NCBI GenBank assembly: GCA_012490785.1
Contig: JAAXCT010000565.1
Location: 62,001-126,000 of the forward strand
Direction of reading: 5' to 3'
DNA length: 64,000 bases
Origin: Eragrostis nindensis
Lineage: Eukaryota > Streptophyta > Magnoliopsida > Poales > Poaceae
A program made the translations under genes and the position numbers. Under the pieces are notes generated by a model, which saw nothing but the letters and a program-made list of their open reading frames with translations, did no database searches and was not told where the DNA came from. Positions 34,521-46,501 of this stretch are shown here, one piece after another; within the stretch, counting starts at the first letter, position 1, and each line of letters starts with the position of its first letter.

Positions 34521-35291
34521 AAGTTTCTGTACACAGCACCACAAGACTTTGACCCAGATGATAACCAGGACTATGTAACTGTTGAAGTGGAGAATCAATT
34601 GTTCCAAGTGTACCGCATGCCAGACTTTGTTCCTAGGCAGAAGAACAAGGACAAAGCAATTATGGGTGTCAGATCACGGATGACCTGTTTCAATTGTGGT
34701 GACCCCAGACACAAATTTCAAGATTGCCCTTCGTACCAACCAAGCGATGAAGAAGAAGCTGCAGCAATCGACGCGAAGGACGACATACTCGAACTTCCAG
34801 CGACCCCAGAAGAGATTGGATTTTTAGTACAGGAAGAGCATGAGAAACAAGGAACATGGAGTAGCCTGCATGACGCCTACCCGATGTCAAAGATACTTGA
34901 AAGATTAAACAAATTGGAAAGATCAACAAGGAAGATCAGTAGGGAACTCACCAAACTTACTAAAGCTCTGCAACCCAAGAAGGCCAACAAGAAACATAAC
35001 AAGAAAAAGAAGAACAAAAGTCAAGCGTCTGGAGCAAACTCTCAACCGTCCGCCCCAAGAAGCCCCAGCCAGAGTCCGATAAATCAACAGAAGAACAGTA
35101 TTTCTGAGACACCGAGCCACCGCAGACTCTGCTTTCATTGCCGAGATCCAGGACATCTCATTGCAAGCTGTCCCTACAAGAAACTTTCATGCACCAAAGC
35201 TCAAGAAAGGTATAAAAGAAGTGCCAACACACAAGCCTCCGGTATTGGACAAAGTGGATCCCAATCAACCGTCCAGCAGAAAAATCGATAG
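34521..35291 (+). CDS. Nucleocapsid-like Gag fragment with two zinc knuckles, copy 2
   Basis: Same ORF as at 27133-27903, with both knuckles intact and the stop at 35289-35291. It differs from copy 1 at ten places within about 34507-34796, of which nine fall in or beside the reading frame and at least seven are silent; visible amino-acid changes are Leu to Ser after the first knuckle and Pro to Leu in ILE(P/L)PATPEE. Outside that patch the two copies are almost identical. Confidence 0.8.
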   Translation, partial: KFLYTAPQDFDPDDNQDYVTVEVENQLFQVYRMPDFVPRQKNKDKAIMGVRSRMTCFNCGDPRHKFQDCPSYQPSDEEEAAAIDAKDDILELPATPEEIGFLVQEEHEKQGTWSSLHDAYPMSKILERLNKLERSTRKISRELTKLTKALQPKKANKKHNKKKKNKSQASGANSQPSAPRSPSQSPINQQKNSISETPSHRRLCFHCRDPGHLIASCPYKKLSCTKAQERYKRSANTQASGIGQSGSQSTVQQKNR

Positions 35292-36472
35292 TTGTTTACC
35301 CTCAAAACTTGAGCCTCGCTTGTAGTACGCTCACACCTCGGACCACAATAAATAAATTGCGTTGTTTGTGTGATTTGGTGATTTTATTGATCGTTGTATT
35401 TCTGTTTGAGTGCTCTTAATCAACCCAAACAATATGATAATTTAAACAGCAGCTTCAGAATAGCTTAATGCCCTTCCCAACCTAAACCCGAACCCTTACC
35501 TAAGAAGTCTGCTACCAAGAAGCGCTCGGAATCAAGTCAGTCAAATGAATAACTCAATGATGGTTAAAGATCACAACCCAACTGGAAAGTTTTGAAGAGG
35601 CAATACTGAAAGACAAGGCATCGGTTGTTTGACAGCCAACAAACATCTAAAGAAATAAAGGAAGTTTGTCAATGACTTGGATTTAAAATGGAATGTGAAC
35701 CCGGAAAGCGAAGGCTACCCTCATGGCAAAACAATCCAGAAATCACAACCTTGGAAGTGGTAACAGTAACCTGTGAACATCCAGATGTCTTCCAGACAAG
35801 TTCTGGAATATCATCTGACCAAGACAGAGAGCTCATTGTTAAGCTCCTCTCCTGCACAAAATCCTGATGGCTGAGAGATACTATCTGATGACAGCCAATG
35901 AACTAGCAGAGATATAAGAACTGTTAGCAGTATTAAAAGAAAGATGTTTCATGAGATGAAAGTTCCCCTCTGTGGGATCACTTGTTCTGTATGTCAGCAA
36001 GAAAGATGGCAGATTCGGAGTGTCACCATCAAAGACAGGCATCCACAGCCCAGGATCAGTGTGTTGATGACCAATTAATGAGACCTACGCGCTAGCCAAG
36101 CCTTACAGATCGGAATGCCTCAAGACAGCCAGAAACCGAAGCAACAGCCGAGCATCAACCAGAATACCAAGAGCAGATCCTTTTAAGTGGGGTAGGTTCT
36201 TTTCTGTCAGCTAGACAATCCTTGAAACCAAAACCTTAGGCCAACCCCTCCCCTGTTAAATCAGCTAACATCGAAGGCCCTCAGAAGCAAGAAGTTCTGC
36301 CTTGTCCCTCCACAAGCTTCAAGCACCTCCGACAATAAAGAGAATCTCACGACAAAGCTCACTACGTCAACAAAGCTCCGACAAGATTTGGGTGTTATCA
36401 CCGTCAAGTGAGAAGACGCAAGAGAAGTTCTACACCAACCCTGAAGTCCCTTTGAATCTCGAGGACGAGATT

Positions 36473-36492
36473 CCTTTTAAGTGGGGTAGATC
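36473..36492 (+). other. Polypurine tract before LTR 3
   Basis: CCTTTTAAGTGGGGTAGATC, same as before LTR 2. An upstream duplicate of its first 17 bases is at 36179-36195. Confidence 0.85.
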
Positions 36493-39400
36493 TGTCACAC
36501 CCTAAAATCCAGAGCCAGAAATCAAAGAGATAAAAATCGCTAAAAATTTAAATCTTTTTGTGTGATCTTACCTTGCCATGATTTTACGAAAATAAAACTC
36601 ACTAAAATAAATAAAGCGTAGTCGAATTTGAAATTTCGAAATATAAAATTTGTGCTCAAGTGTTTGCTGCATTTAAAAATCTATTAAAAATTTGAAGCAT
36701 TTGAATTTGCAACAAATAAAATCGAAGTAGGATTTAATCCCAAGATGAATTTCAAAATTTTGAATGTTAATCTTGCGTTAAAACCTCACCATATGCATTT
36801 CTGAATTTGTTTGAATTTATTTGAATTGTTTGTTCGACTTTCGCTTTTGTTCGAATTTGAAATTCCTTCAAATTTCGAAATCCAGAAAATATCAAACCTT
36901 TTCTTCTCTCCTGGGCCGCCCTCTCCTTTTTCCTCCCTTCCGGCCCAACTCCTTCCTTCTCTCTCCCCCGCGCGCTCCGGCCCATCTCCTTTCCCTCCAG
37001 CCCATACCGGCCCAACTCAGCCCGCCCGCCTCCTTCTCCCTCCTCCGGAATTCCCGTCGCCGCCCATACCGCGCCGACGAACGCCAACGTCACCGCCACC
37101 GCCTCCCTGTTGCCGCCGCCTTCGCGCAACTTGCCGCGCCCGCCAAGTCTGCGAGCTCCACCGCCTCGCCTCGTCGATAAAAGGGCACCGAGACCTCCCT
37201 CACCGGGCCATTCCCCATTTCTCCCTCTCTTTTTCTCTCTCTCAACTCCGGCAAGCATTCCAGCCGCCGTTGGTAGGCCCTGTCATCTCCTTCTTCCTCC
37301 TATAGCTCCGCCAATCTGTGCTCAACCTCCCCGTGCTCTTCTCGTCCGAAGCCGTGGCCTGACGAGCCAGATCAACGCTGACCTAGCCGCCGTCTTCTCC
37401 CTCATCGCCGACCGCCTCCCGTCACTCTCCGGCTCGACTGAGCACACGGTGCGTTTCCCCATCCTCTCCTCTTTCGTCCTCACCGCCTCTCGTCCTTCCT
37501 TTCCGTTTGCGCGCACCACTTCACCTAGCGCCGCCATGGCCGCCACGCTCGACCTCGCCGCCGGCCACAGTGGGGCCTTCCCGGACCGGCTGACCCCACC
37601 AATCAGTTCACCGCCCTCACGCGCACGCGCACGGTAGCACGAACTCGAGCGCGAGCACTCTTTCACTCTTTTCCCCATCGCTCACCGGCGCGCCGCCCGA
37701 CTCCGGCGACGTCGCACCGTCTCTCTCGTCGTTCCCGTCGGCGACGTCTTGCATCTGTAGCTTCACCGTCGCGCGCCAGTCATCCGCGACGAGCTCCCAT
37801 CGCCTGCCAGCCCTCCTAGCCGCCGCCGGCGAGGATCCCGGCGACGCGCCACCGCCGCGCCTCCTTTCCCGGCCGCGTTGACCCAGCCCCGCCGCCCGCC
37901 GACGTGGCAACGCCACGTCAGCCCGTGGCCCCACCTTGACCCGGTCCCCCTGCCCAGTCAGCCTCCCACTCACCCTCTCCCTCCATGCACTCGGTCCACG
38001 AAGACCAGCGGCACATGAGCCCCTCGGTCCATGGTGGTCTCAGTCCACCAGCTTTTCCAATACAAAAATAATTACAAAATATCCAGAAAATCCCGGGCCC
38101 TGTACACTTTACAGATAAGCCCTCAAGCTTTTCTGTAATTATGTTTAGGTCCTGCATTTTTACAGATAAGCCCCTGAACTTTCAAATATTTCTGTTTAGG
38201 TCCTGAACTTTTACAGAAACACCCCTATACTTTTCCATAATTATCTTTTAGCCCCTATCTTTTACACCGAGACCCCCAACTTTCCAAAATTACAGATAGG
38301 TCCCTGTCGACTTTCTGTATTTACCGAAAAGCCCTCAGAACCTTTCTTCCCTTGCAAATGAGCCCCCAGACCCCTCTGGACCCGCGTGTCAGCCACACAC
38401 ACATGCTGGAAATGCTAAGTCCACACGGGACGTACACACGTATTTCTTTTCTAGCACATTTCTTATATCAGAAAATTCTCAGAGAATTCCCAAAAATACC
38501 TGTTTCATTCCTAATCACTTTCCAACCTTTCTTAGCCTCTGATTAATTATGTATCTCTCATACAAAATTAATCAAGCTAAAATCCTTTAAATCAATTCAT
38601 TCAAACTTCAAAAACCTATATCTTTTTCATCTTAACTCCAATTTTGGCGAACCTTGCGCCAAAATTCATATAAAATCACGCTATATCCAATGCCACCAGA
38701 ATCAATCCCTTCTAATGATCTTTGATCAATCCCTCTCTTTTTATTGTCTTTTAATTCCCCGTATTTTATTTGTATTCGTGCATTCATATTTTACATAAGC
38801 ACGTGCACACTCGTTCAAATCTCCGTACAGCACCTAACCGAATTTTAACACATTGTTCCGTCTCCACATGGTGCATTTTGGCACTAATTCTAGACTCCGT
38901 ACATAGACCCCGTCTATGTCATAATTCTTTTCCTTTTTAATAAAAGTTCCGTCTTGGAATATCCTACATCGCCCATCTCATTGTCCTCCAGTGCCTATCA
39001 TCACTCGGCATTCAACAGCCCCATATGTCCACCACCTACACAGTCTGAAAATGCTGAATCCACACAGAAAGTGCACACACATTTCTTTTCGATCACTTTT
39101 CCAGTCTCAGAAAAATCCCAGAAAATCTCCAAAAATGCTATATTATATTCTAAACCTTTTATCCGACCCTTGTTGCTCCAGATTAATTAGGAATATGGCT
39201 ATACTTAATTTCTTAGCTTAATCCTGATTAATTTCCTTTCTATAAATATCTTAAATTCATACTTCCTCCGTTTCAATTCCGATTCCGATGATTCTTTCAC
39301 CTAAATTCATCTAAAATTCCTGTCTATCCAACCCAACCAGAACCACAATCTCTGGAGACCCACACTAAACCTTGAACTCGTCAATGCCCTAAATTCTTCT

Positions 39401-41745
39401 CTTGTTCATCGTATCATTTCCCCGGCACATCAATCAAACTTGACACATAGAAATCTCTTTTTACCGCAATGCTTCCCATCACTAACCATGTCACTCAAAA
39501 CCCCTTGCGCTGCATTCACTGACCTTCATCTAGCCCTTTGATTCATCGATCTCTCTCACTCTTTTTTTTTATTTGGTCTTTTATTCAAGTCCTTGCATTT
39601 TTCTCTGCTTTCGCGCATTCATATCTCACATGAGCACGCACACGGACCACCGTCATGCGCTCGTCGCGTGACAAATGATCTTATTAGATGATAAGCTAAT
39701 GATCATTAAAAAGTACCATAATAAGTAATTAAGATGACACACTTGCACGTTGTATATGTGTTGCATAAGCCTTTATATAGATTACAACCTATATAAAGAC
39801 TTAGTGCCACAAATATACGACAAACACGTACACACACCATCCACCCACCATCTCATACACTCATGCCTTCTTCATGGTGTTTAGCATCCCTCATCCACAA
39901 CCAAAAGCCCTAGCGTTCGATGCATCACCCATATTAGCTATAAAACAATATAATCGCTCTTAATGTAAAACTTGCTGCATCATGAATAATCTGTGTCTTT
40001 TGTCGTTCTTTGGTATTCCTTCGCCTTTCCAGTTGGAATTAATTGGATCTTAATTGGCTCTTTTCGATCTTTATTTCTTTTGCGGTAGTTTGTTTATCCG
40101 CGTTGTTTTATACGCTAGATTACGTGAGCTTCGAGAAGAAGCCAGAAGAATTCGAGAAAGAATAGAGAAGGTCAAAGCTTCAAGAAAAGACTTGAAGACA
40201 TCAACTTCGACAAAAGAGTCTTAAGACCCAGAACTTAAAGATTAGGATTGCGATTATCAGGCAAGCCCTAACTCCCATTGATCATATTGATCCTATGATT
40301 GCGAAATTATCCTATTTAGAGCTGTTTATAAATAAATGTGCATGGTATTTAAATGTGATTTAAATGCTAGAAGGTCCTAGTAATATTTGACTGCCATACC
40401 TTGATCTTGAAATATCCTGATTCCTTGTTGAACCTAGGAACCCGCATCATTAATTCATTAATGATGTGCTGGTATGCTGCTTAGGACTATCACCATGTGT
40501 TTAATTAATTTTGCTCACATGCTTTTGTGTTAAAATGCGTGAGTCTTGGTGGTGTGTGTAAATGTGAAAATAGGTGGAATTGGTAATAAGTGCAACCCCT
40601 AGTGAGGGAATGTTTTGGCGGGACCAGGCGAGGTAGTCCTCAGTGGGGAGGCTATCTCTGGGACGCCCTTCCCCGTGGGGATTGGCTATTGAAGATGCCT
40701 GGTTCGGTCGTATAAGGACCGGTTCTTGTGCCGCCTTTGCCTAGCACCTTACGCGCAGCCACAAGCCGTATATGGGTACGGGATTGGAACCACACCCTAC
40801 TAGTACTCACCCGGTACCCCCGGAGGCAGGAGATTGCAACGGAGTCCCAGGAGAAGACTCGACGAGGGTGGCGGCGAGTCCGGCATTTATTGACTCTGGC
40901 CATGTTACTGAATTGTGAAGCCCCTGGTGATGTCCGTGGGGGATGCCGTGGTGGTACCAAGTAGGTATGGAACCTTTAGTAGGACAGTCCGAACTGGGAC
41001 CCCGGGGAGGACTGGACTACCTTGTGGGGAAATTTGTGCACCCTTGGCCAAGGTTAAGAAACTTTCCGGAAAGCCGTGTTCCACGGTATTGGACAACGCG
41101 AAGGCATCGGCCACACTATGATTAGAGTTTCCCGTGTGAGTTATCCTTGGCGTGTTTTCGGAATACACCGGCGTGGAGCCGTGCGCTGGTTTCCGGCCAG
41201 CATTAAAAGTGAGGAACTGGCGGGATTGAACCATTATCTCCCCCAGGGCCGACCAACCCCATTATATGATAATAATCTTGACTGTAGTTTGTGAACTGGC
41301 TTTGTTTGCAAAACAACCCTTGCATAAAATTGGCTTTTCCGCCAATACAATGAACCCCAGCCTTTACCATTGATATACCCTTGCATATGCTTACCCCTTG
41401 TGTTAGGGTTTGCTGAGTACCTTATGTACTCACGCGTTTGCGCCTGCTGTTTTTAGTGAAGAGAAGGCTTCGTAGGAAGCGGCGACGTGTTGGTTTTCGG
41501 GTCTGCGTCTCAAGTCTGCTTGTGGCATGGGCCGTGGTTTCCGCTGTTTGCTTCGCCGTTAGTGGTCGGATGGACATGGATGGTCTTAATCCTTGTCGAA
41601 CCGCCACTAAGGGCTCTATAGCAGGTAATACTTCCTTTATTCGAAGTATGCTTTGGCTATCATATCTGTGTTCTTGTGCGTATCAGCTACTGATCCAGGG
41701 ACTGATACATGATGCACAACATACCCTCTTGAGTAGGGTATGACA
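36493..41745 (+). repeat. LTR 3 (about 5.25 kb)
   Basis: Nearly identical to the other two LTRs. Private changes include loss of one C in TTCCCGGACC near 37580, one extra A near 38819, TTTTGGCGGG near 40615 and loss of a T near 41563. It ends GGTATGACA at 41745 and is followed at once by the ATGAT target copy. Confidence 0.93.
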
Positions 41746-41862
41746 ATGATCTTCATAGCCATTCTTCTGGTTCCAGTACGATATTTTGGCATAAAGCAGA
41801 AAATGAGTCTCATAGACATTTAACAACTAGACAAAGCTGTCAACAAGCAGAGAACATGAGCT
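41746..41862. repeat. 110-bp tandem unit next to the gene G stop
   Basis: ATGATCTTCATAGCCATTCT at 41746 recurs as ATGAGCTTCATAGCCATTCT at 41856, which covers the gene G stop codon. The middle (GAAAATGAGTCTCATAGACA) matches 21648-21680 on the other side of the retrotransposon. The insertion therefore landed inside a small tandem array in the shared 3' region of genes F and G. Confidence 0.8.
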
Positions 41863-43326
41863 TCATAGCCATTCTTCAGGTTCTGGAATAGGCACTTTGC
41901 TGAAATCGTCCAAGTTCTGCATAAGCTCATCATACACATCAGGCTCCTCATCAGATGGAGCGGAGGAAGCCTCGGGTGCTGCATTTGAAATTTCTGCCTC
42001 CAGTTCTAGCAAAATGCCCTCTTGCTGTAACACTTGGGCCGAGAGCGCCTCACGGTCTATCTGAACTGATGAATCTGCGCCAAGTAAATTCACCAAGCTA
42101 AGTGAGATGTCATGGGCTGCTTTCACCTTCTTAAGCACGGCACGGGCGTCCACTCCACCTGTAGCTTGTGCTTCCGACGCTGGAGCTGTTGCAGACACCT
42201 TGCGCTTGTTTCTTCCACGCAGCTCGACTAAGTCAGGAAATAATTTGCGCCCAGACATTGCATTTAAGCTATCTATCAGATGCTGTGTGACTCTCATACA
42301 GGCTTTTCGGTTGGTGGAATGTGCAAAGTGGAAGCGCATGGATGTTATGCTCTGTGAATCCTCATCCACAACCCACTGGCACGCCAGGCAACGGAATCCA
42401 GGTCTGGACTTGCCGCGTTTACCTTTAGCAGTGTTGGGAGGAGCTTGAGCAGCCTTGTGAGGATCTTGAATCTTCATCACGAACTGCCACATTGATTTCA
42501 CAGCCACAACACTTCTTTCTGAGCTGTACACATGCAGCAGGGCATATAAAAAATTAGTCAGTTGATGGCTTGATGCAATGAACAGAAGGGCAAGAGAAAC
42601 AAATCTGCAAAACATGTACTGACCTGATAGCATTTGAAAAATACAGACGGAAATAGTCAGATATAGCAATCTGTACTTCCTCAGTGCTGTATCTTTTATC
42701 AGGCAAAGATCTGTAAAAAAGCATAACTTGAAGATATCATTTGAGGACTCTGCAGTTAAACCGAAAATGTGGACAAATAACAATTGGGTTCTGCCTTTTC
42801 TTAAGAGAAACAAGCCAACAAAACCATTTTTGTCATACCAGAACTGATAATGTGCTTAAAACAGGCCCAAAAATGGGTAACCATTTAGATTTATTGTGTA
42901 GTTCAATCTTAAATTATACAGTCCAGAAACATAATATACAATGCTTAGTAGTTCCTTTTACAAATCAGGCCCGAGACAAGTTTATCAAAATTTAACAAAA
43001 CGATCGATCCAGCAACTATGACAAATTGGTAAAGCATTTAGGAGCATATATACCTGCGCTGTAGGAGTTTGGTCATTTGTTCAATGCGCCGGTCCAGGTC
43101 ATAAGGCCGGTACTCTGTGTCCTTGTCCTTCAGTGGCTTGATGGAACTCTCAAAATAAGCAACTGCATCATCAAATTGTTTGCTGTCCATCTTCTGTAGC
43201 ATCTTCTCTTTGCGAGGAATAATGAACAAGTCAGGATGAATTTGAGCGACATCTTCGGGTTTGAGGCCCGTAATGTCGGCTACGACCTTAGTGATGTACT
43301 CCTCCAAGCCCGTCCAATTTGGTCAT
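41863..43326 (-). CDS. Conserved-looking protein with a possible BED-like zinc finger (gene G)
   Basis: Minus-strand exons are 43054 to about 43305 (to 43326 if the ATG there is used), 42624-42710 and 41863-42523, with phase-consistent GT-AG junctions. The join reads RSLPDKRYSTEEVQIAIS, then FSNAISSERSVVAVKSMW. Exon 3 holds FRCLACQWVVDED and MRFHFAHSTNRKAC, a C-x2-C ... H-x3-H-like arrangement that could be a degenerate BED-type finger. A basic segment (RGRNKRKVSA) and an acidic C-terminus (SDEEPDVYDELMQNLDDF, ending PEPEEWL) follow. The start is unclear: an ATG at 43326 opens MTKLDGL but reads into a stop, because GGCTTGGAGGAG seems to have one base too many relative to the LEEYITKVVADITGL frame. 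I do not recognise a named family. It is convergent with gene F. Confidence 0.6.
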
Positions 43327-43911
43327 TAGCTAGGGCATTGGCGTGCGAAACATCAAACCTATAATACAATCAACCGTGTGCAGCAAAATTAACAAACATG
43401 CTCAATTAACCAGGTGATAGAACTTATTATGCAGCATAATCAGATTTATAAACGGGAAACAAAATTGTTTCATGACAATAAGCGCCGGTAAAGATCCTGA
43501 ACACCACAACAGAAGGGAGTTTCTACCTCACAGTACATGGGCATTATATATCTCTAAGGACTTCACAGCTGCACTTGCAGCTTAGTTTCACATATAGTAA
43601 GACCGAGTAAGCTTGGTGGACAAACTAAACTGAAACAACTGTGCAACCAAAAATGATAATTCCATGATACTTTTTCAGGAACTGTACTGCACGTTTTAAC
43701 ATGATTACATTGCTAATTTAGGAACAAAAATAATTTACAGGAAAGGAATGAGAAGCTGAACCATATAGAAATTGGCATTAAAACTTTTGATGCAAACAAA
43801 ATCTCACTCGCGACGTGCTAGAAAACAAAAACCTACATATAACTTTATGTGAGATGCACAAATGCCGGAAAAACCGTAGTTCAACATCTGATCACAATAT
43901 ATACCCAAGAG
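43327..43911. other. Upstream region of gene G
   Basis: AT-rich sequence with no ORF or repeat that I can support; it may contain 5' leader or further exons of gene G. It ends at the hAT-like element. Confidence 0.4.
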
Positions 43912-44628
43912 TAGGGATGAAAACGGTTGGAAACGATCGAAAAATACCATTATCATTTCCTAACCATATTATTTAGTCAAAAACGAAATCGAAAACGATA
44001 ACTACGGAAATGAAAACGATACCGAAAATGTAGGAATATCGAAAGCGAAACTATCGGAACGAAAAATATGTCGATATCAGTCGGAAGCCGATAATTATGA
44101 TCAAAAATACTGAGCTCTAATATACATGATAAACTACTCATATTGACATAAACATGTAATCCATTTTGTATAAAGACATGTGTTCATGCAAACACTCAAC
44201 ACGAGATTGAATAAATTGAAAACTAATATGTGAATATTGGCCTAATCAAGTTCATGTGACGTGGCATGAGTGCATGACAGAGGCAGTTGGGCTATAGTTG
44301 GATAGAAATCACGGTAATCACAGTGCCTATTTCCATGCGAGTCTATCATTTCCACATGAGTTAGTTGGGCTTGCCACTTTGGCTAGTTGGGTAAAGGAAA
44401 TGTCCAATGGTGACTACGGTATACGGAATTTCAACGGAAATTTTCGAGGTAATACGATATTCCATCCATTCGACCGAAAAATCTCTCTATCATTTTCATT
44501 TTCGTTTCCGTATAGATTTTCCGTTTTCATTTTCGTTTTCATATTTCCCATAATCGTTTTTCCCATTCTTGTTTTTCCGGAAACGATCGTCGGTAAATCG
44601 GGAATTTCCGTCACCGTTTTCATCCCTA
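43912..44628. mobile_element. 717-bp non-autonomous hAT-like element
   Basis: Perfect 16-bp terminal inverted repeats, TAGGGATGAAAACGGT, are at both ends. The flanks share CCAAGAG on each side (7 matching bases, consistent with an 8-bp duplication with one change). The subterminal regions are packed with short GAAAACGA/TCGTTTTC motifs in opposite orientation on the two sides, as in hAT elements. There is no transposase ORF. Confidence 0.85.
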
Positions 44629-44881
44629 CCAAGAGCCTCAATCCCTGCCCCATTTCCCGGTCTGACAAACATGTCACGCCACGCAGGAAAAGAATTTAAC
44701 AGCTGCAGCAGTGTGCAAACGACCGGAAAAGAACACGCCGTGTGGCTACAACCATTGTAAAAGAGCATCGTGTTGACACGGCGGTGGCTGACTGGCTGCC
44801 ACAGCAAAGGCACAACACCAAATACCACCAAGCATTCACGAAATTGCCCAATGCAAACGGTACATCAAAGTTTACTGCTTA

Positions 44882-46498
44882 GACTGACTCCAACAGGTGA
44901 GGCATTGGGAGAGGCAAACTCATTTTGGCTCCTCCAGTGCTACTGTTCACTCTCCAACAAAGGAGCCATCAGCCGATGAATCTTTGCATCGGAGGAGAGA
45001 GGGAAGCCAAACTTGGCTCCCCTCTCTCCTCCGATGCATCGCGCGGAGGTGGCCCCTGAGGCCGGTGGCGCCGCGCGGGAGAGGCGGTGGTGGCGAGAGC
45101 GGGAGAGGGGGAGGAGCGAAGGCGGAGCGGGCCGTGGCGGGAGGAGGCGGCGCGCTGGGGAGAGGGGCGGCGGCGCGTGGGGAGGAGAGAGGGAGAGGGG
45201 CGGCGCGCAGGCGGAGTGGGCCGGGCGAGGAGGCGGCGGCGCGCTGGAAGCGGCGGGCAGCGAGGAGGCGCGTCGGGCGAGTGGCAGCGGCGCGGAGGAG
45301 GTCGGCGGGGTCGAGGCGGCCTGCGGGGTCGAGGCGAGCAGCACCGCCGAGGAGACTGCGGTGAGCACGCGGCCCTCCTCAGGCTCCGCGGCGGTGGCGG
45401 TCTCCTCAAGGACGCCGACGAGGAGGAGGACGCAGTCTCCTCCTGTGCGCCGGCCGCCGCGTCGGGGGCGGTCTCCTCCTTAATTCCTTATCCGTCGACT
45501 TCTTCCCCGGCAGTGGCGGTGGTGGTGGAGCTGCGACCGAATCATCAAGAAGCTCCGATCCATGGCGGCCGTCCAAATCGAACTCCACTTGAAATTGAGG
45601 CCGGCGACGGTCAAATCGCCCCTTCCCAAGCTCCTCTGCATCCATCTCGGTCGGAATCGGAGCACCTCGTGGCCATGGTGGCCATGCCGTTCGCGCGGGG
45701 CGCGGGGCGCGCAGGGCTCGCTGGCGCGAGCGCGCGGGGCACGGTGGGCGGCGGGCGCGGGAGGCTCGCGAGTACAGAGTCCGCACTGCTCTGTCGTTGC
45801 TCGCTTGAGTCCGCGCTACTGCCGCCGCTGCTCTCTTCCTGCCGGTGCTGTGGACGCGGACGCGCACCCTGTCGGCGTCGCGGCGGTCAGGCGGCTCGAG
45901 CGGCGGAGTGGGGTCATGCTCGGGAGCGCTCCTGGTGGCGGCTTGGCCAGACGCGGAGGAGATGTCCATGAGCTCTCCCGACCAGCGTAGCAGGCCAAGC
46001 ATCTCCATCCAAGCCTGCACGCACGGCTCACCGGAATCCCAAGAATCAGTGATGCCATGAGAAATTCCTAATCTAATGGAGTTCAAATCTGAGGAAGATG
46101 CCTGCGCCTTACCAGGTTCTCGGAGATGCGGGCGTCGCGGATGCTTCCGAGCAATAGTGACTAGCCTGGACGTTGGACGTTGGCGGCCGGGAGAAGGAGG
46201 ACGAGGAGAAGATGCATCGAGGTGAGGGCTGACTTGCGAGCGCCGGCGACGGGCGGGCGCGAGCTGGAGCGCGGCGGCGTGGGCGCGAGCTGGAGCGCGG
46301 CGGCGTGGGCGCGTGCTGGAGCTCAGCCGGCGCACGGAGCGGGGCGTGGCGCAGCGGCGCGGGACCGGGGTGAGATGGATGCGTTGCGATGCGTCGTCTG
46401 TTGGAGAAGAGGAGATGCTAACGAAATGCAAAACCCTGTTCAATCGATGCAAAGAGCCATTTGCCTCTCAAAATTACCTCTCCTTGTTGGAGTCAGTC
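44882..46498. mobile_element. 1.6-kb PIF/Harbinger-like element with GC-rich cargo
   Basis: Inverted ends GACTGACTCCAACA and TG(T)TGGAGTCAGTC are flanked by a TTA duplication (44879-44881 and 46499-46501). The inverted homology extends inward (GAGGCAAA, TGCATCG) for roughly 60-110 bases. The inside is very GC-rich, with overlapping open frames on both strands (for example 45087-45971 plus and 45406-46452 minus) and no transposase motif. A splice-donor-like CTTACC (minus GGTAAG) near 46108 suggests that some cargo came from a host gene. I could not identify the donor. Confidence 0.75.
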
Positions 46499-46501
46499 TT
46501 A

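Larger units (their letters stand above)
21715..41745 (+). mobile_element. Dimeric non-autonomous LTR retrotransposon: LTR-internal-LTR-internal-LTR
   Basis: Three near-identical long LTRs (21715-26971, 29106-34359, 36493-41745) alternate with two short internal regions (26972-29105 and 34360-36492). The outer borders carry one perfect 5-bp duplication, ATGAT (21710-21714 and 41746-41750); no duplication exists at the inner junctions. Each LTR begins TGTCACACCC and ends GGTATGACA. Each internal region starts, three bases in, with TGGTATCAGAGC and ends with CCTTTTAAGTGGGGTAGATC. There is no protease, reverse transcriptase, RNase H or integrase; the only ORF has two CCHC zinc knuckles. Primer site and polypurine tract are of gypsy type. 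The unit LTR+internal is about 7.39 kb. Mobilisation must depend on an autonomous partner. Confidence 0.95.

Noticed and set aside
21715..41745. Segmental duplication of host genes to explain the 7.4-kb periodicity
   Set aside because: LTR ends, primer binding sites, polypurine tracts and the single ATGAT duplication identify it as a retrotransposon array.
42107..42448. Plus-strand open frame of 113 codons
   Set aside because: It is antisense to exon 3 of gene G, whose frame has consistent splice phases and composition.
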